The notes beneath the pieces are model-generated. The model made no database searches. It saw only the letters and a list, made by a program, of their open reading frames with translations, and had not been told where the DNA came from. Made by a program: the position numbers and the translations under genes. This document shows, one piece after another, positions 7,979 through 16,991 of a stretch of 38,007 nt of DNA (positions within the stretch are counted from its first letter, which is position 1; each line of letters opens with the position of its first letter). The stretch is from JBBUX01 sp037445775. Its GTDB lineage: Bacteria; Actinomycetota; Coriobacteriia; Anaerosomatales; PHET01. The stretch lies in contig JBBIJX010000013.1 in the NCBI GenBank assembly GCA_037445775.1, forward strand, positions 1-38,007, given 5' to 3'.

Positions 7979-9349
7979 CTAGAGGTCGTCGCCGCAGAGC
8001 GTCGCACCCGCGGTGAAGTCGTAGTCCTCAAGCCCGCCTGCGTTGTACGCCTGGTACGCGGCAAGGTCGAAGTGCCCGTGGCCTGAAAGGTTGAAGAGAA
8101 TGACCTTGTCCTCGCCGGCGGTCTGCGCCGCGAGCGCCTCGTCGACTGCCGCGCGGATGGCGTGGCTCGACTCCGGGGCAGGCAGGATACCCTCGGCGCG
8201 GGCGAACTGCACCGCAGCCTCGAAGCACTTCGTCTGGTCGACCGCGACAGCCTCGGCCTCGCCCTCGAAGACGAGTTGCGAAACGAGTGGCGAGTCGCCG
8301 TGGTAGCGCAGACCGCCCGCGTGGATACCGGCCGGCACGAAGTCGTGGCCGAGCGTGTACATGAGCATCTGCGGTGTCATGCCAGCCTCGTCGCCAAGGT
8401 CGTAGCGGTACTCACCGGCCGTGAGCGTCGGGCACGCCTTCGGTTCGACGGCGAGCAGCCTCGCGCTGCTCTTGCCCTCGAGCTTGCGGTGGTAGTACGG
8501 GAACGCGAGTCCGGCGAAGTTCGAACCGCCACCAACGCACGCGATCACGACATCGGGCTCCTCGTCGGCGAGCTTCATCTGCTCAATCGCCTCAAGCCCG
8601 ATGACCGTCTGATGAAGGCACACGTGGTTGAGCACTGAGCCCAGCGCATAGTGCGTGTCGTCGTTCTTCATGGCGACCTCAACGGCCTCGGAGATAGCGA
8701 TGCCCAGCGAGCCGGTCGAGTCCGGGTCCATCGCCAGCACGTGACGGCCGGCGTCAGTGAGCGTGCTCGGCGACTTGTGAACAGTGCCGCCGTACGTCTC
8801 CATGAGGATGCGGCGATACGGCTTCTGGTCGTAGGACACGCCCACCATGAAGACCTCGACGTCGATCCCGTAGAGAGCACCGGCGATCGACAGCGCGCTG
8901 CCCCACTGACCGGCGCCCGTCTCGGTCGAGATCTTGGTGATGCCCTCCTGCTTGTTGTAGTACGCCTGCGGGATCGCGGTGTTGGGCTTGTGCGATCCGG
9001 CCGGGCTCACGCCCTCATACTTGTAGAAGATCTTGATGCCGGACGGTAGGCCGAGCACCCGCTCAAGCTGCTTTGCGCGCAGAAGCGGCGAAGGCCTATA
9101 CGTCTTGTACACGTCGATGACCGCACCCGGGATGTCGACGAAGCGATCCGCGCTCATCTCCTGCTTCAGACACTCCACGGGGAACAACTTCGCCATGACC
9201 TCGCCGATCTGGTCCGGCCCCAGCTCCGTCCCGTCCGGCGTGACCACCCGCGGCGGCGCAGGCGGGTTCTTGAGGTCGGGGATGATGTTGTACCAGGCCT
9301 CGGGAATCCTGGTCTCATCCAGCCCGAACCGTGTCTTGTCACTGCCCAT
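7979..9349 (-). CDS. Tryptophan synthase beta-like protein, TrpB2 type
   Basis: A second PLP-dependent beta subunit of 456 residues, clearly different from TrpB1. It has the TrpB2-type N-terminal extension (WYNIIPDLKNPPAPP), a PLP lysine at about K121 in AGSHKPNTAIPQAYY, ETGAGQWGSAL, the CVGGGSNFAG phosphate loop, and the long EPKACPTLTAGEYRYDLGDEAG insert found in TrpB2. Members of this class work without TrpA and are thought to use free indole and serine. The ATG at 9349 is preceded by GGGAGGAGA; an in-frame ATG 12 codons earlier overlaps that site. It lies inside the trp operon between trpC and trpF with about 100 bases of spacing upstream, so it is under the same T-box control. Confidence 0.93.
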   Translation of the reverse strand: MGSDKTRFGLDETRIPEAWYNIIPDLKNPPAPPRVVTPDGTELGPDQIGEVMAKLFPVECLKQEMSADRFVDIPGAVIDVYKTYRPSPLLRAKQLERVLGLPSGIKIFYKYEGVSPAGSHKPNTAIPQAYYNKQEGITKISTETGAGQWGSALSIAGALYGIDVEVFMVGVSYDQKPYRRILMETYGGTVHKSPSTLTDAGRHVLAMDPDSTGSLGIAISEAVEVAMKNDDTHYALGSVLNHVCLHQTVIGLEAIEQMKLADEEPDVVIACVGGGSNFAGLAFPYYHRKLEGKSSARLLAVEPKACPTLTAGEYRYDLGDEAGMTPQMLMYTLGHDFVPAGIHAGGLRYHGDSPLVSQLVFEGEAEAVAVDQTKCFEAAVQFARAEGILPAPESSHAIRAAVDEALAAQTAGEDKVILFNLSGHGHFDLAAYQAYNAGGLEDYDFTAGATLCGDDL

Positions 9350-9449
9350 CGTGTTCTCCTCCCTGCGAGGCCTACCGGCCCCCACGTGTCCGGCGGTCGG
9401 AACCGCCCGCTTCGCAGACCGCCGGGACGTCCCCCGAGGTCCTCTACGT

Positions 9450-10249
9450 CTATCGTCTCGGACGCTTCTCCACGCCCGTCAGTCGTTCCAGCACGTCTTC
9501 GGGAAAGTCCGCTCGCATGAGCGTCTCGCCCACCAGGACCGCATCGGCGCCCGCGGCCGACGCCTCCTCCACGTCGCGCCGCCTGCGGATCCCGCTCTCG
9601 GCCACGACGACCGCGCCCGAGCTCCTGGCCTCAGCGATGAGCGGCGCCACGCGCTCAGGCGTGACATCGAGGGTACGCAGGTTGCGGCTGTTGACACCTA
9701 TGAGAGGCGCACGCAGCGCGAGAGCCACCTCTAGTTCGGCCGCAGAATGCACCTCAACGAGCGCCGCCATTCCCAGTGTCGTAGCGACGTCGAGGAACTC
9801 GCCGGTATCGGTTCCGAGCACGCTCACCATGAGCAGGACCGCGTCAGCGCCGTGCCCCCGCGCGGCGAACAGCTGCACCGGATCGACGACGAAGTCCTTG
9901 CATAGCACCGGGACGTCCACGGCGTCGGCGACGTCGGAGAGATCCGCGAACGAACCGCCGAAGAACCTCGGCTCAGTGAGCACGCTGATCGCCGCAGCAC
10001 CGCCGTCCTGGTAGTGCAGCGCTTGCTTCGACGCTTCGCACTGCGGCGAGATCTCACCGGCTGAAGGCGAGCATTTCTTGACCTCGGCGATCACGGCGAC
10101 GTCGGTGCGGTCTCGCAGCGCGGCCACGAAGTCGCGGCTGGGCCGCGCGACGCTCGCCAACCGCTCGCGGTCCGCGGGCCGCAGATCGCCGAACGCCACT
10201 GAGAGCGCCGCCCGCCTCGCACTGATCACGTTGTCCAGGTAGTCCGCGC

Positions 10250-10253
<4 letters not shown>
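9450..10253 (-). CDS. trpC: Indole-3-glycerol-phosphate synthase
   Basis: Closes the indole ring with loss of CO2 and water to give indole-3-glycerol phosphate, the substrate of TrpA. The 267-residue TIM barrel shows AVIAEVKKCSPSAGEI (substrate-binding and catalytic lysine region), ISVLTEPRFFGGS, PVLCKDFVVDPVQL, GVNSRNLRTLDV and VVAESGIRRRRDV. The single-domain form (not fused to TrpF) agrees with the separate trpF gene. Its ATG overlaps the stop of trpGD by 4 bases. Confidence 0.96.
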
Positions 10254-11970
<1,717 letters not shown>

Positions 11971-11974
<4 letters not shown>

Positions 11975-13464
11975 GCGCTCACTGCCTCCCCCGCACTCAT
12001 ACCCGCTGCGAGCTCGAGCGCCGCGTGCAGCGCCTCAGCCTTGTGGAGGCACTCCTCGTACTCGCGTCTGGGGTCGGAATCCGCGACGATGCCGGCGCCG
12101 GACTGCAAGTACGCGCGTCCGTTCGCGAGCACCAAGGTGCGGATCGTGATGCACATGTCCATCGCACCGTCGAGGCCGAAGTAGCCCACCGTTCCGGCGT
12201 AAGGTCCGCGTGCGACGGGCTCAAGGTCACAGATGATTTCCATCGCGCGCACCTTTGGTGCACCCGAGACTGTACCAGCGGGAAACGTCGCCTCGAGCGC
12301 ATCGACCGCCTCATTCCCCGCAGCGAGCGTGCCTGTCACGTTACTCACGATGTGCATGACGTGGGAGTAGTACTCGACCTCCATGAGTTCGTCTACCTTC
12401 ACACTCCCCGGTTCGCTCACTCGGCCTAGGTCGTTTCGACCGAGGTCAACGAGCATCACGTGCTCGGCACGCTCCTTCTCGTCCGCGAGCAGGTCCGCGC
12501 GCAACCGTCCGTCGTCGGTGGCGTCGATGCCGCGCGGGCGCGTGCCGGCGAGCGGGCGCGTCAACACACTGTCACCCTCCACCCGCACGAGCGGCTCGGG
12601 GCTCGAGCCCACCAGCGTCACCGCACGCGTGCGCAGGTAGAACATGTAGGGGCTCGGATTGACCGCGCGCAGCACCCGGTAGAGATCGAGCCCGTCGCCC
12701 TCGTATGCGGCGCTGAACCGCTGCGACAACACGACCTGGAAGATGTCGCCGGCCGCGATGTGTTCCTTGGCCCGCTCGACGCTTGCGATGAACTCGTCGC
12801 GCGTCGTATGCGCGGTGAGCTCGACCTCCCTGCGAAGGCCAACCGCACCTAGCTCAGCACCCCGCGGACCGGCGTCGATACGCTTGAGGTAAGCATCGAT
12901 GCGCCTGAGTGCGGCGTCGTAGGCGAGCTCCGCCGCCCCGCCCGGGCGCACGGGAGCGATGACCTGCAGCACGCGGCGCGCGTGGTCGAACGCGACCACG
13001 ACGTCTGCGAGCATGAAGCAGAGGTCCGGCACGTCGAGTTCATCGGTGTCGTGGCGGGGAACCCGCTCGAAAGCCGACGTGGCTTCATAGCCCAAGTAAC
13101 CCACGGCGCCGCCCACGAACAGCGGCAGACCCGGCACACGGGCGACCCGACCCGCCTTCAGGAGCCTCGACACGACCCTGAGCGGGTCGTCGGCGCGCTC
13201 GCCGGTCACCCCGCCGTTCTCGATGACTACGTCGTGATCGCTGGCGGTGACGACCTCGCGATCGCCCACCCCCAAGAAGCTGTAGCGGCCCAGCCGCTCG
13301 CCCGCGATGACACTTTCGAGCAAGAACGCGTGCTCCGCGCCCTCGGCCAGCGCCATGAAAGCACTGATCGGAGTAGTGAGGTCGGCGTAGACCTCACGCG
13401 CGACCGGGACCACGTCGTGGTCCGCGGCAAGCGCCACGAACTCCTGTCTGTTCGGCAGGATCAT
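11971..13464 (-). CDS. trpE: Anthranilate synthase component I
   Basis: Converts chorismate to anthranilate with ammonia from the TrpG domain, the committed step to tryptophan. The 497-residue protein carries the LLES motif (AFLLESVIAGERLGRYSFLG) of the tryptophan feedback site, and the C-terminal chorismate-binding fold with LSQRFSA, SPSPYMFYLRT-like NPSPYMFYLRT, GSSPEPLVRVEG, RPLAGTRPRG, DLGRNDLGRV, FPAGTVSGAPKVRAME and QSGAGIVADSDP. The only sensible start is the ATG at 13464. It lies about 45 bases after the terminator of the T-box leader; upstream in-frame codons would run into the terminator stem. It heads the trp operon and is therefore controlled both by the leader and by feedback. 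Confidence 0.96.
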
Positions 13465-13509
13465 CCGGCCGTAACCCGTCCTTCCCGCACCGTGCTCACG
13501 CGGGACGGG

Positions 13510-13546
13510 AAAACACAAAGATCCCCCGTCCCCAAGGGACGAGAGA
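13510..13546 (-). terminator. Conditional terminator of the trp T-box leader
   Basis: On the minus strand the arms TCTCTCGTCCC and GGGACGGGGGA (with G-U pairs) form a stem of about 11 bp around a UUG loop. A U-rich run, UCUUUGUGUUUU (13521-13510), follows directly. The 5' arm is also the 3' arm of the competing antiterminator helix (AAGGG/CCCTT and CGAGAGA/TCTCTCG, 13534-13568), which is the usual T-box switch. Confidence 0.88.
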
Positions 13547-13800
13547 CCTCTCTCGCGGTGCCACCCTTGTTGGCCGGACTCGAGAGCCCGACCCCCTCAG
13601 CCTGCGGTACTCCGGCGCTCGCGCCGTCCATACCCGGTCCCCGGTATCGGTGGGAGTCCGCCAGCACTAGTAGGAGTCGCCTCCGTTGTACCGGAGCCTC
13701 AGGGGCCCATTCCGCCGGTCAGAACGCGCCGGGATTCCACCGTCCCCGGCTCTCTTGAGCGTCGTCGCCGCCGTACTCTTCCCCGTCACAGGCGATGCTG
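13510..13800 (-). promoter_or_regulatory. Tryptophan T-box riboswitch leader of the trp operon
   Basis: An RNA leader that binds uncharged tRNA-Trp and switches on trpE and the genes behind it. All landmark parts can be read on the minus strand. Stem I carries the GAGTAC loop-E element (13778-13773) and AGAGAGCCGGGG of the distal arm (13755-13744). The specifier codon UGG lies in GGAATGGGCCCC at 13709-13707. Stem III is a 9-bp hairpin at 13593-13572. The T-box sequence AAGGGTGGCACCGCG is at 13568-13554, with the bases that pair to the tRNA acceptor end. The competing terminator follows. The specifier reads Trp, matching the downstream genes. Exact ends and the fold between 13640 and 13700 are my estimate. 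Confidence 0.92.
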
Positions 13801-13816
13801 TTCGGTTGCGCGGAAG

Positions 13817-13844
13817 TGTATACCCGCTCCGACCGGATGCGCAA
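13817..13844 (-). promoter_or_regulatory. Candidate trp operon promoter
   Basis: On the minus strand TTGCGC (13844-13839) and TATACA (13822-13817) stand 16 bases apart, placing transcription start near 13809, just before the first recognisable T-box element. The matches to the sigma-70 consensus are partial (3/6 and 4/6), so position is the main support. Confidence 0.45.
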
Positions 13845-13863
13845 CAGGCAACCGCGCCCGAAG

Positions 13864-13893
13864 GATGCGTGCCTGGATGCGTGCCTGGATGCG
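13864..13893. repeat. 12-bp tandem repeat, 2.5 copies
   Basis: GATGCGTGCCTG is repeated exactly at 13864-13875 and 13876-13887, with a half copy (GATGCG) at 13888-13893. It lies in the divergent region between the trp leader and the plus-strand zinc-ribbon gene. No function can be read from it. Confidence 0.8.
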
Positions 13894-13931
13894 CGAAAGA
13901 TGCTGCCGAGTGATTTGGATGTCCTCGAAAC

Positions 13932-14003
13932 ATGGCACAACTGATGCTTATTAAGATGCCTGAAGAAGACGATGAGATCAGTAGGACAGGCAGCGGGAGG
14001 TGA
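13932..14003 (+). CDS. Possible 23-residue leader peptide
   Basis: An ATG-started frame encoding MAQLMLIKMPEEDDEISRTG plus three residues. Its stop codon falls inside the ribosome-binding site of the next gene (GGGAGGTGA), so translation could be coupled. There is no good Shine-Dalgarno before it, and the AT-rich stretch CTTATTAAG inside it (13947-13955) could instead be part of a promoter for the zinc-ribbon gene. Listed as a weak candidate only. Confidence 0.22.
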   Translation: MAQLMLIKMPEEDDEISRTGSGR

Positions 14004-14008
14004 CAGAC

Positions 14009-14143
14009 ATGGTACGCAGGGAGATCTGCCCGCAGTGCAAGGGCAACCGCTTCATCACGGTCACCAGAAGCCCGCAGAAGGACGCTTGGATCAAGTGCCC
14101 GTCCTGTGGAGGTCAAGGCTACAGAGTGCGCCTCAGCAGCTGA
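14009..14143 (+). CDS. Small zinc-ribbon protein, DnaJ-type CxxCxG motifs
   Basis: A 44-residue protein, short enough to be missed by length-filtered gene calling. It starts with ATG at 14009, five bases after a strong Shine-Dalgarno (GGGAGGTGA). Two cysteine pairs are visible, CPQCKGN near the N-terminus and CPSCGGQGYR near the C-terminus; the second is the CxxCxGxG repeat of the DnaJ zinc domain. Four cysteines fit one zinc ion and a single ribbon. It is basic and has no membrane segment. The role is unknown; a nucleic-acid or protein-binding accessory is possible. It is divergent from the trp leader and convergent with the his operon, so it stands alone. Confidence 0.72.
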   Translation: MVRREICPQCKGNRFITVTRSPQKDAWIKCPSCGGQGYRVRLSS

Positions 14144-14164
14144 TCCGCGCGGCTTTCGCTATGC

Positions 14165-14200
14165 CGGGTCACCGATGCGCTACGTCTCGTCGGTGACCCG
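14165..14200. terminator. Hairpin between convergent genes, probable bidirectional terminator
   Basis: CGGGTCACCGA (14165-14175) and TCGGTGACCCG (14190-14200) are a perfect 11-bp inverted repeat with a 14-base loop. It lies just after the zinc-ribbon stop (14143) and overlaps the last codons and stop of the convergent gene (stop 14182-14180, inside the loop). There is no U-run on either side, so it is a strong-stem, tail-less type or may act on RNA stability. Confidence 0.55.
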
Positions 14201-15319
14201 AGGCCGTGGCGCGACAGTCGCCGCTTGCGCAGCCTCCGCGCCGCCACCTATGGACCCATCCTCCGGAACCCACCCCCACACTCCGAGCACCTCGCGCAAG
14301 CGCTTCACGCGCCGCCACTCCGGATCGCTCTCGTCATCCGTCGAGTCACCCGTCCAACAGTAGAACAGGTCACCGAACGACTCGCCGGCGGCGCACACGT
14401 TGTTGTTGAGCCGGATCGAATGCTCGAGTGCCGAGAGCATCGCGTCGGGATCCTTCAGGTAGAGCATGCCCTCCGCGTCGGCCTTCTCCGCTGCGGTGAG
14501 CTGTGAGCGCCGTTGCAGGGCAGCGAGGATCTCTCCGGCCAAGATCACGGGGGCGAGTACCGGAAGGAACAGTGTCGACGCGGGCAGAGGCGAACTGTTC
14601 TTCATGCCTAACGGATCCTCACGGCGCTCCTCGAGAGCGTCACTGATCATCTTGTCCTCGATGTCGAGAGCGCGAATCCTGTGCGCCCGGTACCACTGCA
14701 GCGGCGCGAGCAGCGACGCGACGGCGGAAGACACCATCGTATCGCCGGACTCGAGGCGAGCGACGAGGTTCGCGAACACCGCACGCTGCTCGGCGATGCT
14801 CAGGCGCGTGATGAGGCCGGCCGTGACGCCCACCACGGGACGCCGCCTGAGGGCGGAGAACACGAATGCGTTCACGTTCGGCGTGTCGATGAGGTGCAGC
14901 GAGGGCGCCACGGGCATGCCGGACGCGATAGCCATGTCCTTGAGTGCCAGCTTGGCGTCGAGGTGCACGCCCTTGGGGACGAGTCCGGCTCCTAGGCGGC
15001 GCAGGAGCCAACCCTCGCTGCGCAGGAGCGCCCATGCCTCATAGACGATCGCCGTGACGAACCCCAGCGCCCAGAGCCGTCCGAACCCGCCGCCGAGCAG
15101 TAGGCCGAACGCGTCTACGAGCCACTGCGTCTCTTCGGCGCCTGAGAATATCGCACGCAGGATCAACGCGACGGCGCCGATCGCGGCGGCGACCATCACC
15201 GAGCACGCGATGGCGAAGATCACCAGGTAGATGACGAGCCGGAAGCGGTTCTTGTCCACCCTGTCCCACAGTGGCTCGCGCCGTCTCGGATCCGGTCTGC
15301 CGGCGGACGGAGTCGCCAC
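14180..15319 (-). CDS. Membrane protein resembling an M48/HtpX peptidase without the HEXXH zinc site
   Basis: About 379 residues, starting at a GTG eight bases after the hisE stop; a GTG 20 codons later is also possible, and neither has a clear ribosome site. Hydrophobic segments lie at about 27-52, 70-97 and 246-268. The middle resembles the HtpX/M48 core: LHLIDTPNVNAFVFSALRRRPVVGVTAGLI, split here as LHLIDTPNVNAFVF then RRRPVVGVTAGLI, then AEQRAVFANLVARLESGD. In active enzymes the last stretch reads like E-VLAHELSHI-N-D, so H, E and H of HEXXH are replaced by N, L and R (residues 184-188). The later EKADAEG...DPDAMLSALE matches the region of the third zinc ligand. It probably no longer cuts proteins by that mechanism. 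It may be translated with the his operon; its role is unknown. Confidence 0.7.
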   Translation of the reverse strand: MATPSAGRPDPRRREPLWDRVDKNRFRLVIYLVIFAIACSVMVAAAIGAVALILRAIFSGAEETQWLVDAFGLLLGGGFGRLWALGFVTAIVYEAWALLRSEGWLLRRLGAGLVPKGVHLDAKLALKDMAIASGMPVAPSLHLIDTPNVNAFVFSALRRRPVVGVTAGLITRLSIAEQRAVFANLVARLESGDTMVSSAVASLLAPLQWYRAHRIRALDIEDKMISDALEERREDPLGMKNSSPLPASTLFLPVLAPVILAGEILAALQRRSQLTAAEKADAEGMLYLKDPDAMLSALEHSIRLNNNVCAAGESFGDLFYCWTGDSTDDESDPEWRRVKRLREVLGVWGWVPEDGSIGGGAEAAQAATVAPRPRVTDET

Positions 15320-15326
15320 GGAGGGG

Positions 15327-15680
15327 CTACTTGAATCGGGCCGCGAGTTCACGTGCAAGGTCGTCAGGGGTGAGCCCCCAGCGCTGCATGACGACGAGCA
15401 GGTGGTACACGAGGTCGGCCACCTCGTAGCGCACCTGGTCTGGATCGTTCGACTTGGCCGCCATGACGACCTCGGTGGCCTCTTCACCGATCTTCTTGAG
15501 CAGCGCGTCCTCGGCGCCGGTGAGTAGAGCCACCGTGTAACTGCCGTCCGGCAGCTCGATGCTGCGGTGGCGGATCGTCGAGAAGAGCGACTCGATGACG
15601 CGGCCGATGTCTTCGGGCGCACCGTACTGGATGAGAGTCTCCTCAGACTCGTCTCGAGGGTCGTATCCGTCGATCATCAT
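15327..15680 (-). CDS. hisE: Phosphoribosyl-ATP pyrophosphatase
   Basis: Hydrolyses phosphoribosyl-ATP to phosphoribosyl-AMP, step two of histidine synthesis. About 117 residues of the all-alpha MazG-like fold, with KKIGEEATEVVMAAK and EVADLVYHLLVVM supplying the metal-binding acidic residues. Two ATG codons stand in tandem (15680 and 15677), with GAGGT just upstream that partly overlaps the hisI stop. Unlike E. coli, hisI and hisE are separate genes. Confidence 0.95.
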   Translation of the reverse strand: MMIDGYDPRDESEETLIQYGAPEDIGRVIESLFSTIRHRSIELPDGSYTVALLTGAEDALLKKIGEEATEVVMAAKSNDPDQVRYEVADLVYHLLVVMQRWGLTPDDLARELAARFK

Positions 15681-15684
15681 GACC

Positions 15685-16071
15685 TCACTTCCCCGTGCCC
15701 GCGCGCCCGACCAGCGATTCGGCGTGCGGATAGAGCCGCCGGTAGAAGCACGAGCGCTGGTTCGTGTGGCAAGCGCCCGGCCCATGCTGTGTGACGCTGA
15801 CGAGCAGACAGTCCGCATCGCAGTCGTAGCGGATCTCGCGCACATCCTGCGTGTGACCGCTCGACTCGCCCTTCATCCAGTACCTCTTGCGGCTGCGGCT
15901 CCAAAACCACGTCTTGCCGGTCTCGATCGTCTCTACGAGCGACTCACGGTTCATGTACGCCACCATGAGGACGTCCCCGGTGGCAGCATCCTGGATGACG
16001 GCGGGGATGAGCCCCGCGTCGTCGTAGGTGAGCTCGTCGACGCCGAGCAGGCTTTGTTCGCGATCGGTCAT
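15685..16071 (-). CDS. hisI: Phosphoribosyl-AMP cyclohydrolase
   Basis: Opens the purine ring of phosphoribosyl-AMP, step three of histidine synthesis. The 128-residue protein has the family blocks GDVLMVAYMNRESL, TWFWSRSRKRYWMKGESSGH, and the metal-binding YDCDADCLLV followed by GPGACHTNQRSCFYR with its cysteines. The ATG at 16071 is preceded by AAGGGG. It sits between hisF and hisE in the operon. Confidence 0.96.
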   Translation of the reverse strand: MTDREQSLLGVDELTYDDAGLIPAVIQDAATGDVLMVAYMNRESLVETIETGKTWFWSRSRKRYWMKGESSGHTQDVREIRYDCDADCLLVSVTQHGPGACHTNQRSCFYRRLYPHAESLVGRAGTGK

Positions 16072-16074
16072 GCG

Positions 16075-16167
16075 TCAGATCCCCTTCATCTCGAGTTCGA
16101 TGGCATCCTCTAGCCGGGCGTGTTGCGCAGTAGCCGTCTCCCTGTCCATCACGCGCCCGTCATCCAC
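16075..16167 (-). CDS. Possible 24-30 residue ORF between hisF and hisI
   Basis: An open frame from GTG 16167 (or ATG 16149) to TGA 16077-16075, reading MDRETATAQHARLEDAIELE and four more residues from the ATG. It is acidic and could form a short helix. It fills almost all of the 112-base hisF-hisI gap, and its end overlaps the hisI ribosome site. There is no clear Shine-Dalgarno and no family I recognise, so it may be chance or a coupling device. Confidence 0.25.
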   Translation of the reverse strand: MDDGRVMDRETATAQHARLEDAIELEMKGI

Positions 16168-16183
16168 AACTGAGACCACTAGC

Positions 16184-16951
16184 CTACAACCTCACCGCGA
16201 TCCCCGCCGCCGCCATGTGCTGCTTCACCTGCCGGACGGTGAACGTCCCGAAGTGAAAGACGCTCGCGGCGAGCACTGCGTCGGCGTCGGCCTCGATGAC
16301 GACCTCGGCGAAATGGTCAAGCTCCCCCGCTCCCCCGCTCGCGATGACCGGCACGTTCACCGCCCCCGTGACGGCTCGCGTGAGGTCGATGTCGTAGCCC
16401 GTCTTCACGCCGTCGCAGTCCATGCTCGTGAGCAGGATCTCGCCGGATCCGAGCCGTTCAGCTTCTGCGGCCCACCTCACGGCGTCGAGCTCCGTGTTGA
16501 TGCGACCGCCGTTGATGAAGACCTCCCAGCGCGCGGGGCTCGAGCCCGGCACGCGTCTCGCATCGATGGCCGTCACGATGCACTGGGCGCCGTAGATGCG
16601 GCTCGTCTCGGTGATGAGCTCGGGGTTTCGAACCGCAGCGGAGTTGAGCGAGATCTTGTCCGCGCCCGCCTTGAGCATCGCCCGGATGTCGGCCGACGAG
16701 CGCATGCCGCCCCCCACCGTGTACGGGATGAAGCACTCTTCCGCAGTGCGCGCCGCGACCTCAAGCATGCTGGGGCGCTCTTCGTGGCTCGCCGTGATGT
16801 CGAGGAAGACAACCTCGTCAGCGCCCCCCTTGTCGTAGACCGCCGCCATCTCGACCGGATCGCCCGCATCGGTGAGGTTCACGAAGTTGACGCCCTTGAC
16901 CACGCGCCCTTCGAAGACGTCGAGACAGGGGATGACGCGCTTCGTCAGCAT
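16184..16951 (-). CDS. hisF: Imidazole glycerol phosphate synthase cyclase subunit
   Basis: With HisH, converts PRFAR and ammonia into imidazole-glycerol phosphate and AICAR. The 255-residue TIM barrel begins MLTKRVIPCLDVFEGRVVKG, placing catalytic D11 in CLDV; the second catalytic aspartate lies in VTAIDARR. GGGMRSSADI, DGVKTGYDIDLTR and IASGGAGELDHF are further HisF blocks. The ATG at 16951 is where the family normally starts; the open frame extends upstream but that stretch is antisense-like and unrelated. hisA lies 40 bases upstream. Confidence 0.96.
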   Translation of the reverse strand: MLTKRVIPCLDVFEGRVVKGVNFVNLTDAGDPVEMAAVYDKGGADEVVFLDITASHEERPSMLEVAARTAEECFIPYTVGGGMRSSADIRAMLKAGADKISLNSAAVRNPELITETSRIYGAQCIVTAIDARRVPGSSPARWEVFINGGRINTELDAVRWAAEAERLGSGEILLTSMDCDGVKTGYDIDLTRAVTGAVNVPVIASGGAGELDHFAEVVIEADADAVLAASVFHFGTFTVRQVKQHMAAAGIAVRL

Positions 16952-16991
16952 GGGCTCACGTCCTGCGCCAAAGCGAGGACACCGTCGCTCA

